A DNA stretch of 64,000 nucleotides from contig NZ_CAKZHY010000165.1 in assembly GCF_936928535.1 (NCBI RefSeq), forward strand, positions 38,307 through 102,306. The letters are read 5' to 3'. Origin of the DNA: an uncultured Bradyrhizobium sp. (GTDB taxonomy: Bacteria; Pseudomonadota; Alphaproteobacteria; Rhizobiales; Xanthobacteraceae). A program made the position numbers and the translations under genes. Positions 23,507 through 31,964 of the stretch are shown here, piece after piece. The notes under the pieces were generated by a model. That model was not told the origin of the DNA. It saw only the letters and a list, made by a program, of their open reading frames with translations, and did no database searches. Within the stretch, counting starts at the first letter, position 1. Every line of letters begins with the position of its first letter.

Positions 23507-24622
23507 TCAACTGCGCAGGCCGGCAGGCTCGTCAGCCACTTGGCTCCGATCGAGCTTGTCCAGAGCAAGAAGAAGCGAGGCAACGCGGTTGGCAGATGCG
23601 GCCCATTCCGCCAGCCGCGGATAATTGTCCGTAAACCAGCTAAAGGCACCCTGGACCATGACGAAGGCTGCCGCCGCCTGGACAACTTCTCCAAGCAACA
23701 TCGTGCCTGCAACGTACTTAGGAGTACAAAGCAGCAATCCAATCACTGGCGCCAGCAATGAGTTGGTGTGGGATACGACTGTCAGCCGTATGAGTTGCCA
23801 GCAATAGTTCAGCCACGTGGCAATCACCGCTTCGAGTGCGGGAAAGATCGTGCGCATGCCGTCCTCGCCGCTCGCTCCGGGTGCCCCGTTTTCTCCTCCT
23901 TCGCGGACATGGGTTCCGACGGCCCTCAACTGGGCTTCGGCCCACTTGTTCTCCTCCAGGACTTGCGTCAGCCGACCGCCGATCAGCATGGTCATGGCTG
24001 ACACCATGATCGAGTAGACCACCACGGCAATCACCAGATAGCCCGGAATGGTCAGGGTCCGACCGGCTGCGTCGACGTCGAGGCTGCCTCCGACCATCCA
24101 GAGGATGCCGATGAACGTCGCCGCGGTCAGCAGGGAAGAGGCGAGCCCGAGGATAAGATCGACAGGCAGGTCGGTGGCCAGCCTGCCGTCTTCCGCTATT
24201 CGATACTCAGGCGCCTGATAGTCTCCCGTCACGCGATTGAGCCGAATGAACCGGTCCTGCTCCAGCCAGCGGCGATAGAGTTCGCTGCTCAGCCAGGCCC
24301 TCCATTTCCGCTGCAGGGTCATGCGTCCCCAGACCGAGAACAGGGCGAGCGACAGGCTGGCGGCCACCAGCGGCAGCAGGCGAATGGCCTGCGTCAGGAG
24401 CTCGTTCCCATCCTTGCGCTCCACGGCGTTGAAGAAGTCGCGGTTCCAGAAGTTCAGCGCGTATTGAGTCAGCAGCTGCAGAACGATCGTGACGATGAGC
24501 AGGCCGGTGAGGACCCACGCCCAGCCGGCCGATTTCCCGCCCCAGAATCCGCGCGCACTCTGCCAGAAGCGCACCAGCAACTTGCGCTCGCCCGGTGATT
24601 GATACACCTCGTTGCTAGGCAT
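23507..24622 (-). CDS. SbmA/BacA-like membrane transporter, no ATPase domain
   Basis: The 371-residue protein resembles the membrane half of SbmA/BacA and YddA transporters. It begins with a soluble stretch and helix 1 (WAWVLTGLLIVTIVLQLLTQY), then LNFWNRDFFNAVERKDG, WRAWLSSELYRRWLEQDRFIRL and the PEYRIAEDGRLATDLPVD loop, with six to seven helices in total. There is no Walker motif, so it is either proton-driven like SbmA or lacks its ATPase partner. BacA is needed in rhizobial symbiosis for peptide and very-long-chain lipid handling, but this is a distinct paralogue. It overlaps pfkB by 8 bp. Confidence 0.82.
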   Translation of the reverse strand: MPSNEVYQSPGERKLLVRFWQSARGFWGGKSAGWAWVLTGLLIVTIVLQLLTQYALNFWNRDFFNAVERKDGNELLTQAIRLLPLVAASLSLALFSVWGRMTLQRKWRAWLSSELYRRWLEQDRFIRLNRVTGDYQAPEYRIAEDGRLATDLPVDLILGLASSLLTAATFIGILWMVGGSLDVDAAGRTLTIPGYLVIAVVVYSIMVSAMTMLIGGRLTQVLEENKWAEAQLRAVGTHVREGGENGAPGASGEDGMRTIFPALEAVIATWLNYCWQLIRLTVVSHTNSLLAPVIGLLLCTPKYVAGTMLLGEVVQAAAAFVMVQGAFSWFTDNYPRLAEWAASANRVASLLLALDKLDRSQVADEPAGLRS

Positions 24623-25574
24623 GATAACCGGCGATGGCTGTCACGTTCACACAGGACGCGAGGCGATGAATGTCTTCGCTCAAACATAGCCCGGTGCCCG
24701 GACTCAGCAATGCGGCCGAACCGCCGGCGACGCCATGGCGCAACGCCGCTTCGAGATTGTCGTTCTGCGCAAGGCTCGACACCATCGCGCCGAGGAAGCT
24801 GTCGCCGGCGCCCGAGACGCTGACGGGCTCGATCGGCAGTCCATTCGCACGCAACGCGATGTCGCGCGTCAGGAGCAGGGCGCCCTGCGAGCCCATCGAG
24901 AGCGCGATGATCTCGATCCGGTACAGCTCGAACAGGCGACGCCCCGCCTCGAGGAGCGAAGGCTCGTTCTCGGTGCTGATCCCCGCCAGGTCCTGGAATT
25001 CATGAAGATTGGGCTTGATGAGATAAACGCCCGCCTCCAGCGCGGCCTTGAGCGAGGCGCCGGACGTGTCGACGATCACCTTGACCGCCCCTTTCGAGGC
25101 CCGGACCACCCTGCCGTAGAAGTCGGTTGGCACGCCGAGAGGCAGGCTGCCGCTTGCGATGACAAACGCCGCTTGCGAACTGATGCGCGCAATTGCGTCG
25201 AGGCACTGCTGCCATTCGAATTCGCTGAGCAAGGCACCCGGAAACACCAGACGAAACTGCTGCCGGGTCGTCTCGTCGAAAACGGTAATGTCCTCGCGGG
25301 TATCGTTTGCGGTCGGGATCACGATGCTGCGCACCGCCTCGCGCTCGACCAGCCTCGTCAAGGTCTGCCCGGTTGCGCCTCCGGCCGGATAGACTGCGGT
25401 TGGTTCAAGGCCGAGCCGTTTCAGGACTCGGGCCACATTGATCCCGCCACCGCCGGGATCGCGCTGGGGCTCGGCGCAGCGCATCTTCGTGTAGGGCACC
25501 ATCTTCTTGACCGAGGTCGAGATATCGACTGCCGGGTTGATGGTCAGGGTCACGATGTGCGGCAAGTCAGCCAA
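24615..25574 (-). CDS. pfkB: PfkB-family sugar-phosphate kinase (6-phosphofructokinase-2 type)
   Basis: The 319-residue kinase phosphorylates a sugar phosphate, most likely fructose 6-phosphate. It shows the PfkB family motifs: TLTINPAVD at the N-terminus, RDPGGGGINVARVLKRLG, IKPNLHEF, and the catalytic GAGDSFLGAMVSSL. The N-terminal NPAVD form is closer to PfkB and 1-phosphofructokinase than to ribokinase. It overlaps glk (8 bp) and the SbmA-like gene (8 bp), so it is made together with glucokinase. It would provide the glycolytic kinase that many rhizobia lack. Confidence 0.88.
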   Translation of the reverse strand: MADLPHIVTLTINPAVDISTSVKKMVPYTKMRCAEPQRDPGGGGINVARVLKRLGLEPTAVYPAGGATGQTLTRLVEREAVRSIVIPTANDTREDITVFDETTRQQFRLVFPGALLSEFEWQQCLDAIARISSQAAFVIASGSLPLGVPTDFYGRVVRASKGAVKVIVDTSGASLKAALEAGVYLIKPNLHEFQDLAGISTENEPSLLEAGRRLFELYRIEIIALSMGSQGALLLTRDIALRANGLPIEPVSVSGAGDSFLGAMVSSLAQNDNLEAALRHGVAGGSAALLSPGTGLCLSEDIHRLASCVNVTAIAGYHA

Positions 25575-26544
25575 GTCCTTCGGCCTCCGTCAGGTTGCGA
25601 AGGCCGACGAACGCAACATCGTCGTCCAGGATGAGATAGGCCGGTATCGATTCCAGCAAATGTTGGAGCCGGCCCTTCTCCTCGAAGCGCCGGCGAAACT
25701 GGGACGCGGCGAGATAGTCGGGCATCTGACGCAAAATGCCTCCGGCGATGAATATCCCGCCTCTTGCGTTCAATGCGAGCGCCAGATTGCCTGCGACCGA
25801 GCCCAGCATCGCGCAAAACATGTCGACGCTGCCGCGGCTGACCATGCAAGTCCCTTCAATCGCGGCCCGCGTAATGTCGGCGGCGCGACGTTTTGGTAGG
25901 TTCGCGCCGCCGATCTCGGCCAGAGCGTCGTGGAGGTTTTCCAACCCTGCGCCCGACAGGACGCGCTCGGCAGAGACATGCCCGAACCGTTGCCGCAAAT
26001 GCGCGATCACGGCATCCTCGCGCAGGGAGCCGCCCGCCATCGTGGAATGGCCGCCTTCACTCGACAAGACGATCTGCCCGCCGGGGTGCGGGATGCTGAT
26101 GGCCATTCCGAGGCCGGTGCCGGGACCGATTGCGGCGAGGGGCGCGCCAGCGATCCGTTGCCGTCCACCCAGATGCAGCAGACTGCTCGCGCCAAGACGG
26201 GGCAGGGCCCACGCGACGGCTTCGAAGTCATTGATCAGACGAACGGTCGAGAATCCATAGGTGCGACGCAGTTCGTCTGCATCGATCACCCAGGAATTGT
26301 TCGTGAGCGCGCAGCGGCCCCCTTGAACCAAGCCGGAAGCGGCAAGGATTGCACGAGCTGGTCCGCCGGCCTTGGCCGAAGCGCCGAGATAGGCCGCGAG
26401 CGCGTCCTGAAAGGTCGCGTGGTCACTGACGGCCATATGAGTTATCGCACCGAGCATTCCGTCGGACAGCAACGCGAAGCGGGCGTTGGTCCCTCCGACA
26501 TCTGCGAGCAGGGTGGTTCGGACTTGCGGGGCTGCTTGTGTCAT
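25567..26544 (-). CDS. glk: Glucokinase
   Basis: The 325-residue enzyme phosphorylates glucose with ATP. Glk-family motifs are LLADVGGTNARFAL, INDFEAVAWALP, AIGPGTGLGMAI and SSEGGHSTMAG. The ATG at 26544 overlaps the stop of the GH1 gene in an ATGA junction, which indicates translational coupling; a longer in-frame extension lies inside the GH1 gene and has no homology. Together with the upstream glycosidase it forms a hydrolyse-then-phosphorylate unit. Confidence 0.92.
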   Translation of the reverse strand: MTQAAPQVRTTLLADVGGTNARFALLSDGMLGAITHMAVSDHATFQDALAAYLGASAKAGGPARAILAASGLVQGGRCALTNNSWVIDADELRRTYGFSTVRLINDFEAVAWALPRLGASSLLHLGGRQRIAGAPLAAIGPGTGLGMAISIPHPGGQIVLSSEGGHSTMAGGSLREDAVIAHLRQRFGHVSAERVLSGAGLENLHDALAEIGGANLPKRRAADITRAAIEGTCMVSRGSVDMFCAMLGSVAGNLALALNARGGIFIAGGILRQMPDYLAASQFRRRFEEKGRLQHLLESIPAYLILDDDVAFVGLRNLTEAEGLG

Positions 26545-27875
26545 GGCTGCCTCGCCCTGATCAGTCCGGCATACCAACCGAACGACGACTTCGGGGTTCG
26601 TCGCAGCGAAGCATAATCCACATGGGTCAGGCCGAACCTGATGCTGTAGCCGGAGTCCCATTCGAAATTGTCGAGCAATGACCAGACGAAATAGCCACGA
26701 ATGTCGACGCCGCGGACGGCGGCCTCATTCATCGCGCCGATATAGTCTCTCAGGAACTCTATTCGTCCTGGGTCGATCACCGCACCGGTTTGGTCGGGCT
26801 GAGCGGAATCGCCGTATCCATTCTCGAGCACGTAGATCGGCAGGCCATATCTCGCGTGGACGTCCTGCAGCGTGCCGCTGAAGGCGTCGGGCTCGATCGG
26901 CCATCCGATCGGCGTCAGGGGAACGCCGGCCGGCTTGTCGCCGAAATCGTAGCCCAGCATCGAATCCGCCCGCGCCTTCACATAGACCGGGCTGTAGTGG
27001 TTCAGTCCGAACCAGTCGAGCGGACGGCAAATACGGGTCAGGTCGCCGGGTTGCATATGTGGTTCGATCGCAGCTCGCATCGACATTGGATACGCGCCGC
27101 GGCACTGCGGATCCGGAAAGGCTGCATTCCAGTACACGTCGAGCCGCGCCGCGGCCGCCGCGTCGGCTTCGCCTGCGCCGGACGGCCGGCAGGGTTGTCG
27201 ATTGTGGATACAGCCGATCGAGGCGTCGATGACGTTGGCGCGGAGCACATCCACCGCAGCGCCGTGAGCGAGATTGACGTTGTGGATCATGCAATGGAGC
27301 TTGTCCTCGCTGCTGCGATCCCGTTGACCGAGCGAACGGCTGAACAGGCTGAACATCGAGGGCTCGTTGAACGTCGCAAAGCGCTTGACGCGGTCGCCAA
27401 GGCGCGTGGCAATCAGAGCCGCATAGTCCGCGAACCAGAGGATCGATTCCCGATTGAGCCATCCACCGCGCTCCTCAAGGGCCTGCGGCAGGTCCCAATG
27501 ATACAGGCACAGCCATGGTTCGATGCCGGCGGCCAGGAGCTCGTCGATGAGCCGGTCATAGAATGACAGGCCGGCCTCATTGGCGGATCCGCATCCGAGC
27601 GGCAAGACGCGCGGCCAGGCCACCGAGAACCGGTACGCCTGCACGCCCAGCGCCTTCATGAGGCCGACGTCCTCTCGATAGCGGTGATAATGATCGCACG
27701 CGACGTCGCCGGTATCGTGGTTCTTGATCTCACCGGTCTGACAATAGATGTCCCAGATGCTCTGTCCGCGTCCATCCTCCCGCGTTGCTCCTTCGATCTG
27801 GAAGCTGGAGGTGGAAACGCCCCAGATGAAATCGGGGCGCAGGCTTGCGGTGTTCGGCAGTTGGATTGTCGGCAT
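26541..27875 (-). CDS. Glycoside hydrolase family 1 beta-glucosidase/galactosidase
   Basis: The 444-residue cytoplasmic enzyme splits beta-glycosides. GH1 hallmarks are present: FIWGVSTSSFQIEGA at the N-terminus, CLYHWDLPQALEERGGW, the acid/base Glu in TFNEPSM near residue 165, the nucleophile Glu in YVLENGYGD near residue 355, and the C-terminal YFVWSLLDNFEWDSGYSIRFGL. Length is normal. ATG at 27875 gives the family start; the frame is open further upstream but not protein-like. First gene of the GH1-glk-pfkB-sbmA-like-phosphoesterase operon, with a FixK/FNR box 115 bp upstream. Confidence 0.93.
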   Translation of the reverse strand: MPTIQLPNTASLRPDFIWGVSTSSFQIEGATREDGRGQSIWDIYCQTGEIKNHDTGDVACDHYHRYREDVGLMKALGVQAYRFSVAWPRVLPLGCGSANEAGLSFYDRLIDELLAAGIEPWLCLYHWDLPQALEERGGWLNRESILWFADYAALIATRLGDRVKRFATFNEPSMFSLFSRSLGQRDRSSEDKLHCMIHNVNLAHGAAVDVLRANVIDASIGCIHNRQPCRPSGAGEADAAAAARLDVYWNAAFPDPQCRGAYPMSMRAAIEPHMQPGDLTRICRPLDWFGLNHYSPVYVKARADSMLGYDFGDKPAGVPLTPIGWPIEPDAFSGTLQDVHARYGLPIYVLENGYGDSAQPDQTGAVIDPGRIEFLRDYIGAMNEAAVRGVDIRGYFVWSLLDNFEWDSGYSIRFGLTHVDYASLRRTPKSSFGWYAGLIRARQP

Positions 27876-27989
27876 GAACGACCTGCTTGGTCCTGCTCTA
27901 TCGGGCGAATGCTGTCGCGCAGCCAACCCGTTGATCTCAGGCTCGTTGTCTCCTTGCCACATTGGTAGTCATGCTCGTTCCCGGTGGTA

Positions 27990-28003
27990 TTGAGTTAGGT
28001 CAA
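27990..28003. promoter_or_regulatory. FixK/FNR-type box between the GH1 operon and the agarase-like gene
   Basis: TTGAGTTAGGTCAA fits TTGA-N6-TCAA. It lies in the 188-bp divergent region, 114 bp from the GH1 start and 60 bp from the agarase-like start, so it is well placed for the rightward gene and possible for both. Confidence 0.6.
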
Positions 28004-28063
28004 GACGCCCGAGCCGGACCGTGCGATGGGTGAAATCCCTGAATTGTCGCTGGGGGGCCGCGC

Positions 28064-29404
28064 GTGCGGAGAACGAAATGGGGAGGGGTCGTCGACGACG
28101 ATCTCAGTGGAAACGGCTTCTTCCGCGTGACCGAGCGCGACGGCGTCTTCTGGCTGCTCGATCCCGATGGTGGCCGATTTCTCTCAAAGGGGGTCAATAC
28201 GGTCCGCTTCGATCAGGATCACGTCGTCGGGACCGAACGCGTGCCTTACGCCGAGGCCTGCCGGAGCAAATACGGGGAGCTGCCGATCTGGCGCACCGCG
28301 GTGTCCGATCGCCTGGCGAGCTGGCAGTTCAACACGGTCGGCTGCTGGTCGGACGAGCTCGTCGCCATCTCGGGATCCCAGTTGCTGGCGACCACCCCGA
28401 CCGCGGCGCTTGGCGCATCCTTCCGCTTGCATCGTCGCGATCAGATCTTTCCGGATGTCTTCGATCCCGAATTCTCCGCCCATATCTGCGCAAGCGCCGA
28501 ACTTCGGTGCAGGCATCGGCGCAACGATCCGGGCTTGCTCGGCACCTTCATCGATAACGAGCTCTACTGGTCGCCCGACTGGCGCGGCACCGACGAGCTT
28601 CTGACACTGTTCTTGAACCTGCCGCCCCACCGAGCAGGCAAGATCGCCGCACTCGCCGGTCTGCAGGCGCATTACCGGGATTTTGCCCAGTTCAATGCGG
28701 TATGGCGCACGCAGGCGCGATCCTGGGAGGAGCTCGGCAGGATCGAGCATGTCTTGGCGCCGTTCGTCAGGCTTCGGCCCGGCGTCTTGAACGATGCGCT
28801 CGAGACCAAGGCCAATCTGGCAAATCCCGTCCGCGAAGCATTCTCGGCAGATTGCGATGCCTTCGTGGCGGTCGTGGCCGACAAATATTTCGAACTCTGC
28901 GTCGCGGCGATCAAGGCGGCCGATCCAAATCATCTCGTGCTCGGATCCCGGTTCGGCTACCAGCCGCCGGCGAGCGTCATTGCAGCGGCTGGCCGGCATC
29001 TCGATGTGATCTCGTTCAACTGCTACGACTTCGAGCCCGGTCCGCTCATTGACGCCTATGCCGCGGCCGGCAAGCCATGCTTGATCTCCGAATTCTCATT
29101 CCGCGGCGATGACGCAGGCTTGCCAAATACCAGGGGGGCCGGACCGCGGCTGGCCACCCAACTCGATCGTGCTCGGGCCTTCGAGGGCTACGTCGCGGCC
29201 GCCCTCGGCAAGGCGAATCTGGTTGGATATCACTGGTTCGAGCATGCCGATCAGCCCGCGCAGGGGCGTTTTGACGGTGAAGATTCGAACTACGGCACAG
29301 TGACCATCGACGATCGGGTCTATGACGCGTTGACGCAGACGATGACAAGGGTCAACGCTGCGGCAGAACGCATTCATGCCGCAGCGGTCCCGGCTCTGAT
29401 CTGA
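28064..29404 (+). CDS. Agarase-like glycoside hydrolase (GH50/beta-galactosidase-like)
   Basis: The 446-residue protein starts at GTG 28064 and has no signal peptide. It opens with GFFRVTERDGVFWLLDPDG and FLSKGVN, a pattern seen at the start of the catalytic domain of agarase-type enzymes. Later it has GTFIDNELYWSPDW (candidate acid/base Glu), DVISFNCYDFEP and LISEFSFRG (candidate nucleophile Glu), and ends with YHWFEHADQPAQGRFDGED. Relatives act on beta-galactoside polymers or oligomers; being cytoplasmic, this one would act on imported oligosaccharides. The exact substrate is uncertain. Confidence 0.75.
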   Translation: MRRTKWGGVVDDDLSGNGFFRVTERDGVFWLLDPDGGRFLSKGVNTVRFDQDHVVGTERVPYAEACRSKYGELPIWRTAVSDRLASWQFNTVGCWSDELVAISGSQLLATTPTAALGASFRLHRRDQIFPDVFDPEFSAHICASAELRCRHRRNDPGLLGTFIDNELYWSPDWRGTDELLTLFLNLPPHRAGKIAALAGLQAHYRDFAQFNAVWRTQARSWEELGRIEHVLAPFVRLRPGVLNDALETKANLANPVREAFSADCDAFVAVVADKYFELCVAAIKAADPNHLVLGSRFGYQPPASVIAAAGRHLDVISFNCYDFEPGPLIDAYAAAGKPCLISEFSFRGDDAGLPNTRGAGPRLATQLDRARAFEGYVAAALGKANLVGYHWFEHADQPAQGRFDGEDSNYGTVTIDDRVYDALTQTMTRVNAAAERIHAAAVPALI

Positions 29405-29417
29405 GTGGACCGTTGCG

Positions 29418-31829
29418 TCACGTCCCGGATTTTGACGGATTGCTCTCGGCGTCGGCCACGGCAGCCATGGTGCGAAACACGCTTGACGGATTGACGCTGA
29501 TCGAATCGATGCCGAGCCCCGTCACATATCGCGCGATCTCCGGATAGTTCGCCGGCGCTTCGCCGCAGATGCCGATATGGCGACCGTTGCGCTTGGCGCC
29601 GGATATCGCCAGCCGGAACATCTCCAGCATCCCCGGATCGCGCTCGTCGAAGTCGAAGGCGACGATGTCGGAATCCCGGTCGACCCCGAGCGTAAGCTGC
29701 GTGAGGTCATTGGAGCCGATCGAAAACCCGTCGAACAATTCTGCGAACGCGTCGATCTGAATGACGTTGTTCGGAATCTCGCACATGACGTAGATCTCGA
29801 GGCCGTCCTCGCCGCGCTTCAGGCCATTGGCTGCCATTGTCGCGATCACGCGCCGGCCCTCCTCGACGGTTCGGCAGAACGGCACCATGACGCGCAGGTT
29901 GGAGAGACCCATCTCGTGTCGCACGATCCGGAGTGCGGCGCACTCCAGCGCAAATCCTTCGGCGTAAGCGGGATGGCTGTAGCGGGAGGCGCCCCGGAAT
30001 CCCAGCATCGGGTTCTCCTCCCGGGGCTCGAAGCCGTCACCGCCGATCAGGCTGGCATATTCATTGGTCTTGAAATCGGAAAGCCGCACGATCACAGGCT
30101 TCGGATAGAAGGCGGCGGCGATGGTGCCGACGCCTTCCGCCAGTCTTTGAACGAAGAAATCGGCGGGGCTCTTGAAGCCCTTCACGAGGCGCGCGATCTC
30201 GGTCCGCGCCTTGGCCGACTTGACCTTCTCAGGCTTGAGCAAGGCCATGGGATGAACCCGGATATGCTCGCTGATGATGAACTCCATCCGGGCCAGGCCA
30301 ACTCCAGCCTGCGGCTGCATCGCCGTGCGGAACGCCATCTCCGGCGTCCCGACATTCACCATGATGGCGGTGCGCGGCTGCCGCAACTCGCCGACGGGCG
30401 TCCTGGTCACGTCGAACGCGACCTTGCCTTGATAGACTCGTCCAACGTCGCCCTCGGCGCAGCAAATCGTGACGTCGGTCCCGGTCTTGATCTTCTCCGT
30501 CGCGAACGTGGCTCCCACCACGGCGGGAATGCCCAGTTCGCGAGCGACGATTGCCGCGTGGCAGGTGCGGCCGCCTTTGTCGGTAATGATGCCGGCCGCG
30601 ATCTTCATGACCGGCTCCCAATCGGGGCTGGTGGCCGGCGCGACCAGGATCTCGCCCGGCCTGAAGGCTGCCAGGTCGCGCGCCGACGCGATGCGGCGTG
30701 TGCGTCCTGAAGCGATCTTTTCGCCAACCGCTCGCCCCTCGACGATAACAGGGCCGCGTTGCTTCAGATTGTAAGTCTCGTACACGTCGGCCGAACGCTG
30801 CGAGGCAACCGTCTCCGGTCGGGCCTGGATGATATAGAGCTTTCCATCGGCGCCGTCCTTGGCCCACTCGATATCCATCGGCATCGCCGCGCCCGCGTGC
30901 TTGGAATAGTGAGCTTCGATCCGGACCGCGATCTCGGCAAGGCTCAGCACCTCCGGATCGGAGATGCAGAATCTCTGGCGTTCAGCCTCCGGGACCTTGC
31001 GGGTCAGCGTTGCATGATCGCCGCCCCGCTTGCCGTAGACCATGCGGATCTGCTTGGCTCCGAGCCGTCGGCGCAGCACGTGGCGATATCCTAGGGCCAG
31101 CGTCGGCTTGTGGACATAGAATTCGTCCGGATCGACCTGACCTTGCACGATGGTCTCGCCGAGACCATAGCAGCCCGTGACGAAGACGACGTCGCGAAAG
31201 CCTGATTCCGTGTCGAGAGTGAAGCCCACGCCGCTGGCGGCCAGGTCGGATCGAACCATTTTCATCACCGCGACAGAAAGCGCGACCTTGAAGTGATCGA
31301 AGCCGTTGTCGATGCGGTAGGAGATCGCACGATCAGTGAAGATGGAGGCAAAGCAGCGCCGACAGGCCTCGAACAGTTCCTTCGGCCCGCGCACGTTGAG
31401 AAAGCTTTCGTGCTGGCCCGCAAAGCTTGCCGTCGGCAGATCCTCGGCGGTCGCAGAACTGCGTACGGCGACGGCAACGCCGGTCCCGGCCTCGCGCTCG
31501 AGTTGCCGATATGCTTCCACGACCTGCCTGCGGAGCTCGGGCGTGTCCATCGCCGCGTAGATGACCGCGCGGGCCTTCGCCGCCCTGCTGGCGAGCTGCC
31601 TGATGTTACTCTTGTCGATGTCGTCGAGGAGCCGGCGCAACTCGTCCGCGACGCCGTCACGTGACAGCGCCTCGCGATAGGCGTCGGCCGTGATCGCGAA
31701 GCCGTTGGGAACCGCGATCCCCTGCGATGAGAGCGCAGTGTACAGTTCGCCGAGCGATGCAGTCTTGCCGCCGACCAGGCCAACATCGGCCAGGCCAATT
31801 TCGAGAAATGATCTGATGAACCGGGTCAT
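29418..31829 (-). CDS. ppsA: Phosphoenolpyruvate synthase
   Basis: The 803-residue enzyme converts pyruvate and ATP to PEP, AMP and phosphate. The N-terminal ATP-grasp part shows GLVGGKTASLGELY and AVRSSATAEDLPTASFAGQ. The phosphohistidine domain shows GGRTCHAAIVARELGIPAVVG with the catalytic His. The C-terminal PEP-binding domain shows GFEPREENPMLGFRGASRY and FSIGSNDLTQLTLGVDRDS. Length matches PpsA. It reads opposite to the agarase-like gene and shares a promoter region with htrA that carries two FixK/FNR boxes. Having both PfkB and PpsA allows flux in either direction at low oxygen. Confidence 0.94.
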   Translation of the reverse strand: MTRFIRSFLEIGLADVGLVGGKTASLGELYTALSSQGIAVPNGFAITADAYREALSRDGVADELRRLLDDIDKSNIRQLASRAAKARAVIYAAMDTPELRRQVVEAYRQLEREAGTGVAVAVRSSATAEDLPTASFAGQHESFLNVRGPKELFEACRRCFASIFTDRAISYRIDNGFDHFKVALSVAVMKMVRSDLAASGVGFTLDTESGFRDVVFVTGCYGLGETIVQGQVDPDEFYVHKPTLALGYRHVLRRRLGAKQIRMVYGKRGGDHATLTRKVPEAERQRFCISDPEVLSLAEIAVRIEAHYSKHAGAAMPMDIEWAKDGADGKLYIIQARPETVASQRSADVYETYNLKQRGPVIVEGRAVGEKIASGRTRRIASARDLAAFRPGEILVAPATSPDWEPVMKIAAGIITDKGGRTCHAAIVARELGIPAVVGATFATEKIKTGTDVTICCAEGDVGRVYQGKVAFDVTRTPVGELRQPRTAIMVNVGTPEMAFRTAMQPQAGVGLARMEFIISEHIRVHPMALLKPEKVKSAKARTEIARLVKGFKSPADFFVQRLAEGVGTIAAAFYPKPVIVRLSDFKTNEYASLIGGDGFEPREENPMLGFRGASRYSHPAYAEGFALECAALRIVRHEMGLSNLRVMVPFCRTVEEGRRVIATMAANGLKRGEDGLEIYVMCEIPNNVIQIDAFAELFDGFSIGSNDLTQLTLGVDRDSDIVAFDFDERDPGMLEMFRLAISGAKRNGRHIGICGEAPANYPEIARYVTGLGIDSISVNPSSVFRTMAAVADAESNPSKSGT

Positions 31830-31862
31830 GCAAAAAGCAGATCATGTCGTGACGCCTGCCGC

Positions 31863-31876
31863 TTGAGCCAGGTCAA
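31863..31876. promoter_or_regulatory. FixK/FNR-type box proximal to ppsA
   Basis: TTGAGCCAGGTCAA lies 33 bp upstream of the ppsA start codon and 88 bp upstream of htrA. It is centred 26 bp from a second, perfect box. Its position suits either a ppsA activator site with a very short leader or a secondary site. Confidence 0.55.
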
Positions 31877-31888
31877 GATTTCCATCGA

Positions 31889-31902
31889 TTGATGCAAATC
31901 AA
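31889..31902. promoter_or_regulatory. Perfect FixK/FNR-type box between ppsA and htrA
   Basis: TTGATGCAAATCAA is a perfect TTGAT-N4-ATCAA dyad. It lies 59 bp from the ppsA start and 62 bp from the htrA start, the usual distance for an activator site at about -40, so it could drive both divergent genes. Confidence 0.75.
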
Positions 31903-31964
31903 GTTTGTTGCGGCAAAAGTCGCCAAGCTTCGCGTTATTTTGCAGACGGGAATGAGGTGCGAGA

